Source: CAZZDA01 sp964652585 (GTDB lineage Bacteria; Patescibacteriota; Patescibacteriia; UBA1544). Taken from it: a DNA stretch of 6,371 nt. The stretch spans positions 1 to 6,371 of the forward strand of contig CAZZDA010000054.1 of NCBI GenBank assembly GCA_964652585.1, read 5' to 3'. Under the pieces are notes generated by a model, which saw only the letters and a program-made list of their open reading frames with translations, was not told the origin of the DNA and made no database searches. The position numbers were made by a program, and so were the translations under genes. Shown here one piece after another: positions 1 through 5,719 of this stretch. Position 1 is the first letter of the stretch, and each line of letters opens with the position of its first letter.

Positions 1-46
1 GAGCAGACTCAGAAACAACTGTCTTTATTGGATTTTTAACCGGACA
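1..46. other. Left-edge sequence beyond the HEPN-like gene, origin unclear
   Basis: This short stretch follows the stop codon of the HEPN-like gene on the minus strand. Read in the same minus-strand frame past the TAG, it stays open to the window edge (CPVKNPIKTVVSESA). The other two frames stop within about 30 nt. It could be the rest of an interrupted gene, the end of an inserted element, or plain spacer. No terminal inverted repeat can be tested because the window ends here. Confidence 0.2.
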
Positions 47-430
47 CTAGTGATAGTGAGCTATAACTTTATCCCTCATTTCTTTAATTTCATTAATGAC
101 ACTGACATTTATCTGTTGACTTGAAAAAACTTCCAACCCTGCTTTATCTATATCTTTGAATGAATATGATCTATCATCTCTATCAAAACAGTGACAGATT
201 TTTACTACAAAAGTTATAAATACCCCTTGTTCAATAGTGCCAAAAAAATTCTTATATTTACTTTGAATATCAAAATACTTGTGAAAAAGATTTTTTCCAA
301 CTATATACTCTGATCTACTTAAATATAATGCTTTTAGAAGTGTGTAAGCAGTCTTTGCTTCAACAATATTTGCTCTAAAATATTCTATAGCTCCTTTTTG
401 TGTAGATTCAATTTCCATAACAAATATCAT
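47..430 (-). CDS. AbiU2-like HEPN domain protein, probably C-terminally short
   Basis: Small protein of 127 aa. Residues 82-91 (FDRDDRSYSF), preceded by a hydrophobic helix (about 66-81), resemble the central motif of AbiU2-type HEPN proteins. R119-DKVIA-H125 fits the R-x(4-6)-H motif, which in HEPN proteins forms an RNase active site. HEPN/AbiU2 families are known from abortive-infection and toxin-antitoxin settings; a role as an RNA-targeting nuclease here is inference. The protein ends two residues after the motif histidine, whereas I recall AbiU2 proteins as longer (about 200 aa), so it may be truncated. The start at 430 is favoured by a GGAAG Shine-Dalgarno 6 nt upstream; ATG at 418 is the alternative. 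Sampled stretches are about 29% G+C against about 50% in dnaX, which suggests transfer. It lies 19 nt downstream of tRNA-Gln, leaving no room for a separate promoter outside the tRNA gene. Confidence 0.65.
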   Translation of the reverse strand: MIFVMEIESTQKGAIEYFRANIVEAKTAYTLLKALYLSRSEYIVGKNLFHKYFDIQSKYKNFFGTIEQGVFITFVVKICHCFDRDDRSYSFKDIDKAGLEVFSSQQINVSVINEIKEMRDKVIAHYH

Positions 431-436
431 TTATAA

Positions 437-441
437 CTTCC
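437..441 (-). promoter_or_regulatory. Shine-Dalgarno for the HEPN-like gene
   Basis: The minus strand reads GGAAG followed by a 6-nt spacer and the ATG at 430. This supports that start over the in-frame ATG at 418. It is notable because the operon genes to the right mostly lack a clear Shine-Dalgarno. Confidence 0.5.
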
Positions 442-449
442 ATCCAAAG

Positions 450-520
450 CTGCCGGACTAGGACTCGAACCTAGATGACAAGGACCAGAACCTTGCATCC
501 TACCATTAGATGATCCGGCA
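450..520 (-). tRNA. tRNA-Gln (anticodon CTG)
   Basis: A complete 71-nt cloverleaf can be folded. The acceptor stem TGCCGGA/TCCGGCA pairs perfectly. The D arm has a 4-bp stem with one G-T pair. The anticodon stem CAAGG/CCTTG encloses the loop TTCTGGT, with anticodon CTG at 486-488, which reads the glutamine codon CAG. The variable loop is TCAT, and the T arm CTAGG-TTCGAGT-CCTAG pairs fully. The U1-A72 pair and discriminator G73 fit glutamine identity. The 3' CCA is not encoded (the sequence continues CTT after G73), so CCA must be added by nucleotidyltransferase. It sits between dnaX and the AT-rich HEPN-like gene, on the same strand. Confidence 0.95.
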
Positions 521-535
521 GCACTGGAGAGAAAT

Positions 536-564
536 ATTGTTTTAAAGCGCACTTACTCTAGCAA
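536..564 (-). promoter_or_regulatory. Possible tRNA-Gln promoter
   Basis: On the minus strand TTGCTA (559-564; 4 of 6 matches to TTGACA) and AACAAT (536-541; 4 of 6 to TATAAT) are separated by 17 nt. This would start transcription near 529, about 9 nt before the mature tRNA 5' end. The match is weak, and read-through from dnaX is the alternative. If real, it would probably also transcribe the HEPN-like gene. Confidence 0.3.
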
Positions 565-598
565 AATTTCCCGTTATTTTCAATGGATTTTTCTCCTC

Positions 599-647
599 AA
601 CATCGGGTGTGCTCCCGTTTCTTCGTTCCTCCTTGACACCCGATGTT
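599..647. repeat. Inverted repeat downstream of dnaX
   Basis: Perfect 12-bp arms, AACATCGGGTGT (599-610) and ACACCCGATGTT (636-647), flank a 25-nt loop. The repeat starts 14 nt after the dnaX stop codon, where a transcription terminator would be expected. However, the minus strand continues GAGGAGAAAAATCC after the stem rather than a T run, so a canonical intrinsic terminator is not supported. It may protect the mRNA 3' end or act in factor-assisted termination. Its arms and flanking words match another inverted repeat inside dnaX (1222-1279), which points to a dispersed repeat. Confidence 0.8.
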
Positions 648-660
648 TTCCCGAAAAATA

Positions 661-2376
661 TTACTTAACAATCTGCCCTCCAAAATTTTTGACAATGTCT
701 TGCAGCGATGTACCGCTTGTATCACCGGACGCATCCACCTCTTTTGTATCTGTGTCTTTTTTTACAACCTGTGGTGTCGCACCATTCCTCACCCCTTGAA
801 GTGCAGTACCAACCTCCGCTTGCAAACGCACCTTAACGCCATACACATCCTCCACCGATCGCTCAAGCGCTTCTCGCATTTTAATATCTTGCATTTTATC
901 CGCGTGCATTTTATACGACACGGAAAATACCAAGCACCCGTCTTTACACTCTTTTGGCGCACTCCCCTCCAAAATAAACGAGAGGGCGTGATTATATTTT
1001 TTGGTTTGCTTCATAAGCTCGCTCCATTTTTCTTGCAATATGGTGTTTTCTAGAGATGTGCTACTACTTTCTTTTTTCTTTTCTTGACTTTTCTGAACCA
1101 CTTCTTTTGACTCTCCGCCAGCTGGCTGATTTTCTATTTTTGGCGTTACTGTAACTGGCTGAACTTGACTGGCACTTTTAGTAGGTAATTTATTCTCTTT
1201 GACATCGACGCTTTCGCTTGAAACACCGAGTGTTTTCCCGTCTCCGCCAGCTGGCTGATCCTCCTCAACACTCGGTGTTGGGCGAAAACGCTCGCAAAAC
1301 TTAACTGTAGCAATTTCTGCGGGAAATTGTGGAATGGAAGAAGATTTTACTAATGACTGTACCTCATAAAGAATATCTATCAAGCGTAAAAGCCGTTCTG
1401 TGGTAAAAGAATCTCCCAACTTCTGCACGCGCGGCATCATGTCAGGATCAAGGGAAAGAACCGTTACCTGTCCTTTGCTATAGGTACGTACAAGTAGGTG
1501 CTGAGAAAGGCGCAGCGCATCTTGCAAAAACGCATCCGCATCAACCCCTTCATTATGAATAGTTTCCAAATGTTCAAGCGACCTCTGAATATTATTTTCC
1601 GCAAGCAGCTCAAACCACGCAACAACGCTCCCCATATCAGAACGAGGCAGCAAGAGGTCAACCAACTCTCCGGTGAGCCTTTCTTCACCAAGCGCCATCA
1701 ATTTTTGTAAAAGTGATTCCGCGTCCCGCACGCTGCCATGCGCATGCTCCACGATCCTATCTATCACACCATCGGTCACCGCAACATTCTCTTGATCCGT
1801 AAGCCAATTAAGACGTTTGTGCAGCGCCTCTTCCGGAACCAACCGAAAATCAAATCTTTGGCATCGAGAAATAATAGTTTGCGGCACTTTGTGTATTTCA
1901 GTTGTTGCAAGAATAAATGCCACATTCTTTGGCGGCTCTTCAAGTGTTTTTAATAACGCGTTAAATGCCGCTGTTGAAAGCATGTGCACCTCGTCAATAA
2001 TGAATACTTTCCATTTATCCTTTTGCGTTACGACATTGACGCTTTCAATAATGTTGTCGCGCACATTGTCAACTCCGGTATGCGACGCCGCATCAATTTC
2101 AATAATGTTCAAAGAACTTCCTTTTATAATTGACGTACACGAATCACATGTTGCGCAGGGTTCGCCCTCCCCTTCTTTTCGTGTATCACAATTAAGCGTC
2201 TTTGCAAGAAGACGAGCAGTGGTTGTTTTCCCTACGCCGCGCGGCCCGGTAAAAAGATAGGCGTGTGCTACACGCCCGGTCTTTATTTGTTGTTCTAAAG
2301 TTATGCGTATCGGCTGTTGGCCAACGAGATCTTTAAAAATTTGAGGCCGATATTTTCGATAGAGTGCTAATTCCAT
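661..2376 (-). CDS. dnaX: DNA polymerase III subunit gamma/tau
   Basis: AAA+ ATPase of the clamp loader, which opens and loads the sliding clamp and couples it to the polymerase in the replisome. The 571-aa product shows the family order: Walker A GPRGVGKT (44-51), a zinc-binding cysteine set (C63, C74, C77, C80), Walker B FIIDEVHM (125-132), sensor-1-like LATTE (156-160), the SRC motif with arginine finger R171, and sensor 2 around GSVRDAE (214-220). A helical collar region follows (about 240-362). Residues 363-445 are a hydrophilic linker with two QPAGG inserts. A C-terminal tau-type domain (about 445-525) and the tail FGGQIV complete it. All catalytic residues look intact. The start at 2376 begins with the typical MELALYRKYRP. 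The gene lies 3 nt after the upstream stop, with only a weak AGAG upstream, so translational coupling is likely. Confidence 0.98.
   Translation of the reverse strand: MELALYRKYRPQIFKDLVGQQPIRITLEQQIKTGRVAHAYLFTGPRGVGKTTTARLLAKTLNCDTRKEGEGEPCATCDSCTSIIKGSSLNIIEIDAASHTGVDNVRDNIIESVNVVTQKDKWKVFIIDEVHMLSTAAFNALLKTLEEPPKNVAFILATTEIHKVPQTIISRCQRFDFRLVPEEALHKRLNWLTDQENVAVTDGVIDRIVEHAHGSVRDAESLLQKLMALGEERLTGELVDLLLPRSDMGSVVAWFELLAENNIQRSLEHLETIHNEGVDADAFLQDALRLSQHLLVRTYSKGQVTVLSLDPDMMPRVQKLGDSFTTERLLRLIDILYEVQSLVKSSSIPQFPAEIATVKFCERFRPTPSVEEDQPAGGDGKTLGVSSESVDVKENKLPTKSASQVQPVTVTPKIENQPAGGESKEVVQKSQEKKKESSSTSLENTILQEKWSELMKQTKKYNHALSFILEGSAPKECKDGCLVFSVSYKMHADKMQDIKMREALERSVEDVYGVKVRLQAEVGTALQGVRNGATPQVVKKDTDTKEVDASGDTSGTSLQDIVKNFGGQIVK
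1112..1130. repeat. QPAGG-encoding 19-bp direct repeat, copy 1
   Basis: The 19-bp word tctccgccagctggctgat occurs here and exactly again at 1241-1259. It contains the palindromic core CCAGCTGG. In dnaX it encodes N-QPAGG-E at residues 416-422, in the disordered linker. The same frame is used in both copies. Confidence 0.85.
1222..1279. repeat. Intragenic inverted repeat in the dnaX linker
   Basis: Perfect 13-bp arms, AACACCGAGTGTT (1222-1234) and AACACTCGGTGTT (1267-1279), flank a 32-nt loop containing the QPAGG word. The region encodes roughly residues 366-386 of DnaX. Arms and adjoining words (TGTTTTCCCG, CTCCTCAACA) match those of the inverted repeat at 599-647, with the modules in the opposite order. 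This is a repeat-derived segment tolerated in coding sequence; any effect on transcription or translation is unknown. Confidence 0.8.
1241..1259. repeat. QPAGG-encoding 19-bp direct repeat, copy 2
   Basis: Exact second copy of the word at 1112-1130, lying in the loop of the inverted repeat 1222-1279. It encodes D-QPAGG-D at DnaX residues 373-379. The bases on both sides of the 19-bp match differ between copies, so this is a precise short duplication and not a longer domain repeat. Confidence 0.85.
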
Positions 2377-2379
2377 ATT

Positions 2380-3135
2380 TTACTCTATACTTCTTACGTC
2401 CGTATTCGCGGCAAGCGCGCTTTGCTTCATGATATTTTCAACCGCTCCCCAGCCGGTCTCGCCTTTTGCCGGCACCAAGAGTATCACCTCATCTCCCTCG
2501 CTTCCTTTATAATAAGTGACGCTCGCGGTTAACACTTTCCAACTTTTTCCTTCATATGCCACTGCGTATTGGCGCGTCTCCTGATCTTGCGTCAACGTTC
2601 CAATAATACGCTTACGTTCGATCGGTTGGATCTGTTTAAAAATAAAACGTCCCTCGCCGGTTATCGTAAGTTTTAAAATATCCCCCTCAACAAGCTTTGA
2701 TTTGGATGCATAATTTGCCGGCACCGTGTATTCTTTTCCATCAGGTCCGGTCATGTGCTGACCATTAAAAACTCCTTCTATAACATTCGTAGAAGCAGTC
2801 GTATCGCCATGCGGCGCGCTAAACGGCTTTGGTGTTGCACCCGTTCCTTCCATGAGCTCAATAGCACTTTGTATCTGCCCCCGTACTTCGTGCAATACAC
2901 TTAATACCAGGCCGCACTTATGTTTGAGTACTTGATCCGGGCTTTCTTTGAGCTGTCCCGTATCTGACTGCTCTTCATCTTTGACCTTTGCAGATACGTC
3001 TGACGATGTTTCGTCATCAACAAGTGAGGAAAGTTCTTTATCAATATTTTCCAATACTTCGTCTGTTGTTTTTTTCTCTTCCGTGGTCTCCGTATCGTTT
3101 TCAAGCGAGGGTAATTGATTTTGTGTTTTATCCAT
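2380..3135 (-). CDS. Acidic-tailed beta-rich protein of unknown function
   Basis: I do not recognise a characterised family. The 251-aa product has no signal peptide or membrane segment and is probably cytoplasmic. Residues 1-68 are hydrophilic and strongly acidic (many E, D, T, S), likely disordered. Residues 69-97 could form a helix. A Pro/Ala/Thr linker leads to a C-terminal domain (about 117-238) predicted by eye to be beta-rich, with words GPDGKEYTVPANYASKSKLVEGD (129-151, partly shown) that suggest a conserved globular core. PIERKRIIGTL (171-181) adds basic residues that might contact nucleic acid. It lies 42 nt after the ATPase gene and 3 nt before dnaX. The start ATG at 3135 follows an A-rich tract (AACAAAAAAAT) with no Shine-Dalgarno; the next Met is residue 95, so this start is preferred. 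A DNA- or RNA-related role is only suggested by the dnaX neighbour. Confidence 0.85.
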   Translation of the reverse strand: MDKTQNQLPSLENDTETTEEKKTTDEVLENIDKELSSLVDDETSSDVSAKVKDEEQSDTGQLKESPDQVLKHKCGLVLSVLHEVRGQIQSAIELMEGTGATPKPFSAPHGDTTASTNVIEGVFNGQHMTGPDGKEYTVPANYASKSKLVEGDILKLTITGEGRFIFKQIQPIERKRIIGTLTQDQETRQYAVAYEGKSWKVLTASVTYYKGSEGDEVILLVPAKGETGWGAVENIMKQSALAANTDVRSIE

Positions 3136-3177
3136 ATTTTTTTGTTAGTTATGTGTTATGAGTTGTGAGTTTTAAGA
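3136..3177. other. Low-complexity intergenic spacer
   Basis: This is the only sizeable gap in the gene run. On the minus strand it reads as degenerate repeats of an ACTCATAAC-like word, followed by an A-rich tract just before the ATG. No -35/-10 pair, hairpin with a T run, or Shine-Dalgarno is visible. Confidence 0.4.
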
Positions 3178-5718
3178 TCACGTCGTTCTCTCCGTTGCGG
3201 CAACGGGTGTTTTTTCTCCCAAGTTGCCCAGCTGGCTGCGCCGCAAAATTGCTTGTTCTACTTGAGCACGATCCTTGCCATATCGCTGCCTTGACAATTC
3301 TTTTATCTGCTGTGCACGTGCTTTATCGCCCGCATGCGGAGGAAAAGTAGACATATGAAACGCACGCTGCGCCGTATTATGCACCAATAACTTAACATAC
3401 GCGTGAAATCTGTCAATGTTCACGAGATCATACTCGTTAAAGACCGGTGCGAACTGTTTTGCAAGCATTTCCGCATCCTCAATACCGATGCGAAACGCTA
3501 TCATCGTACCCACATTTCCTAAAACCGCGTCGCGAATTTTTGTATCGCCGTTCTGTACCAACTGCCCTAAATATTGGTGCGCAAGCGTCAAGTTCAAGCG
3601 ATATTTCCGTGCTTCCGACAAAATAACCGCAATGCTGTCGGTAATGTAATTCTGAAATTCATCAATATAGAGATAAAAATCCTGACGTTTTTCTTCCGGC
3701 ATCTCGGCGCGCGCAAACGCCGCCATTTGCAGCTTGGAAACAATAATAAGACCTAAGAGCATACTATTGACTTCCCCTATCTTTCCTTTTGATAAGTTGA
3801 CCAACAAAATTTTCTTAGAATCCATAATGTCACGAAAATTAAAACCGGACACCGGCTGTCCAATAATATTACGCATCATGGTATTTTCTATAAAGCGTCC
3901 AACTTTTGAAATTAAGTACCCCAACATTTCTGACTTGTGAAAGTCAGAAGTTTTTGCCATCTCCTTTTCCCAAAATGACCGTACCACAGGATCGGTCACA
4001 TTAGTAAGTTTGTATTTTTGAAAATCAGGGTCGGTAAAAATGCGCGGAATTTCGGTGATCGTACCCGGATCTTGCTTATCCGCCATGAGCGTCAGCATGG
4101 CATTGCGCATATTATGCTCAAACATAGGACCGATCATATTCGGGTCAGAAACAAGTTTGTAAAAGATCTGTATCATTTCTTGCACGGCAAAATCCTGCTG
4201 ATCCGGCGTATCGGCTTCCAACATATTAAGCCCTATGGGACGATCAACATCTGACGGATCAAACACAATAACATCTTCCAAGCGATTTTCAGGAATAGAG
4301 GCCATGATATCTTCCACAAGATCGCCATTCGGATCAACAACGCACACGCCATGTCCCGCCGAAATATCCTGCCTCGCCATCTCGGAAAGCAACACCGATT
4401 TACCCACACCGGTCATACCAACGATATAAGTGTGGCGGCGACGATCTTCCGGCAATAGATAAATATCCCTATCTTCTCCGCGATAACTGTTTTTTCCAAG
4501 CAATACTCCTGTTGCTGGAAGATCGGTCGGTGCCGGTGCGCGCCTCGCTCCAAGCCAAACGATATTTGGTGTCTCTGTTGAAGGCAAAGGAAAGTGGTAA
4601 AGTGTTGTCAGCTCTTCAGCATTGAGCAAAATAGCGTATTTGGAAACCAATTGACGATAAATAAAACTTTGAACAAGCGTGTCTTTCCCGCGAAAAAGTG
4701 TGGGTACCACGCGTTCAAACGCATTGCCATACTCATACACATTGTACTGCGAAAAGGCATCGGTGATCGTTTGCAGATAGGTGTGTGTTTGATCTTGTGT
4801 TGGTGCCGCTACCACCACGCGAATATTTGCCTCCAGCCCAGCTTTGCTGGTTTTTTCCTCAAGCCCTTTGACCATCTCTTCTTCCATGGGAGATAATTTG
4901 TAAAGCTCCGGATCCTCTTTTGGTCTTTCTTGAGATGGACGTCGTGCACCGCCGCTAAAAAAATCTTTTCCCAGTTGTTTAAAAACACCTTTCCACGTCC
5001 CTTTGCCGCCGCTCTGCATTGCTTCTTTTAAGTTTTTTCCTTGAAGCATCGCGCTTGCTACTTTACGCCCCCGCATGTGCCAGCCTTTATGCGCGGATCG
5101 CACCACAATTTGAATAGCGGCCGCTGAGCGCTCATCCAACTTGCTTAAAGCATTGGTTAGTGCATTTAAAGGATCTGCTTGCATTTTTAAATACGTGTTG
5201 ATGGGAAACATATTTTCGCGGCGAAATCTCAAGTACGCGCCCTCCACCATGCTATGCGGCGCAAAGATATTATAGTCCTCAACAAGCGTCATTTCCGCGT
5301 CCGGATAGTGCGCAAGAATTTGCTGCTCCACAAACCGCGTAAGATAGCGGGGTGTGGTAACATAAAAATAAATATGCCCCTCGCGCGCGACTATTTCAAA
5401 TGATACTTCGTCCGTTCTCCCAAAAATAAGCGCATTCAAACCTCCTTGCGCTTTGAGCCCTCCCAAGTTGCTCGCAAAACCTTCCATAAGCGCGATACCC
5501 TCCTGTACCTGCTGCGGTGTTAGTGCCTCCCGCATGGATTGTGCCGATTCTTTCGGCACGCGCACAAGATACACTTGGGTATCAAGTGAATTAGGCAACG
5601 CATGATGCTTGCGCAGACGATAACGCACCACGCCAAAACCAATCGCCAACATAGCGATAAAAGAAAATATGATCAAGAAGAGAATGAGAATGGGGAGAAA
5701 GAATGACATAAGGATCAC
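3178..5718 (-). CDS. Membrane-anchored VirD4/TraD-type ATPase (TraM-recognition/HerA-like)
   Basis: The 846-aa protein starts with one strong transmembrane helix (about 5-31) followed by basic RYRLRKHH, predicting a cytoplasmic body. An N-terminal domain of unknown fold (about 45-230) leads to a charged, Gly/Lys/Arg-rich linker (about 231-298) and then the motor. Motor motifs are Walker A GMTGVGKS (434-441), DPNGDL (462-467) as in VirD4 DPKGDL, Walker B YLYIDEF (682-688), EARKY with R704, AHQ (713-715), and LGNVGTMIAFR (733-743), typical of the TraG/TraD/VirD4 group. Such ATPases couple or pump DNA or protein substrates through type IV secretion channels; the substrate here is unknown. The predicted start is GTG at 5718, one nt after the upstream stop; ATG at 5709 is an equally plausible start, and neither has a clear Shine-Dalgarno. 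No VirB6, VirB8-10 or relaxase gene is visible, so a full conjugation system is not shown. Confidence 0.9.
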   Translation of the reverse strand: MILMSFFLPILILFLIIFSFIAMLAIGFGVVRYRLRKHHALPNSLDTQVYLVRVPKESAQSMREALTPQQVQEGIALMEGFASNLGGLKAQGGLNALIFGRTDEVSFEIVAREGHIYFYVTTPRYLTRFVEQQILAHYPDAEMTLVEDYNIFAPHSMVEGAYLRFRRENMFPINTYLKMQADPLNALTNALSKLDERSAAAIQIVVRSAHKGWHMRGRKVASAMLQGKNLKEAMQSGGKGTWKGVFKQLGKDFFSGGARRPSQERPKEDPELYKLSPMEEEMVKGLEEKTSKAGLEANIRVVVAAPTQDQTHTYLQTITDAFSQYNVYEYGNAFERVVPTLFRGKDTLVQSFIYRQLVSKYAILLNAEELTTLYHFPLPSTETPNIVWLGARRAPAPTDLPATGVLLGKNSYRGEDRDIYLLPEDRRRHTYIVGMTGVGKSVLLSEMARQDISAGHGVCVVDPNGDLVEDIMASIPENRLEDVIVFDPSDVDRPIGLNMLEADTPDQQDFAVQEMIQIFYKLVSDPNMIGPMFEHNMRNAMLTLMADKQDPGTITEIPRIFTDPDFQKYKLTNVTDPVVRSFWEKEMAKTSDFHKSEMLGYLISKVGRFIENTMMRNIIGQPVSGFNFRDIMDSKKILLVNLSKGKIGEVNSMLLGLIIVSKLQMAAFARAEMPEEKRQDFYLYIDEFQNYITDSIAVILSEARKYRLNLTLAHQYLGQLVQNGDTKIRDAVLGNVGTMIAFRIGIEDAEMLAKQFAPVFNEYDLVNIDRFHAYVKLLVHNTAQRAFHMSTFPPHAGDKARAQQIKELSRQRYGKDRAQVEQAILRRSQLGNLGEKTPVAATERTT
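4838..4856 (+). repeat. Palindrome plus T run inside the ATPase gene (antisense)
   Basis: On the plus strand CCAGC (4838-4842), loop TTT, GCTGG (4846-4850), then six T residues (4851-4856). It has the form of a short intrinsic terminator but lies antisense to the ATPase gene, in its linker (around T290-L295). The 5-bp stem is short. It may be a small palindromic repeat or chance. Confidence 0.35.
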
Positions 5719-5719
5719 G

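Noticed and set aside
580..634. Short peptide gene using AAGGAGG in the hairpin loop as ribosome binding site
   Set aside because: The nearest minus-strand ATG (603) lies about 24 nt away and encodes only seven residues before TGA.
599..647. Canonical intrinsic terminator for dnaX
   Set aside because: The stem is perfect, but the loop is 25 nt and no T run follows on the minus strand. It is kept as an inverted repeat instead.
643..1053. Plus-strand open frame of 136 codons opposite dnaX
   Set aside because: It lies wholly antisense to the clear dnaX coding region, has a cysteine- and histidine-rich composition typical of shadow frames, and shows no recognisable motif.
1112..1279. CRISPR array
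   Set aside because: Only two copies of the 19-bp word exist, inside a coding linker, with no regular spacers and no cas genes.
1817..2260. Plus-strand open frame of 147 codons opposite the dnaX ATPase domain
   Set aside because: It mirrors the Walker and zinc-binding regions of dnaX on the other strand, so its length reflects constrained codons and not an independent gene.
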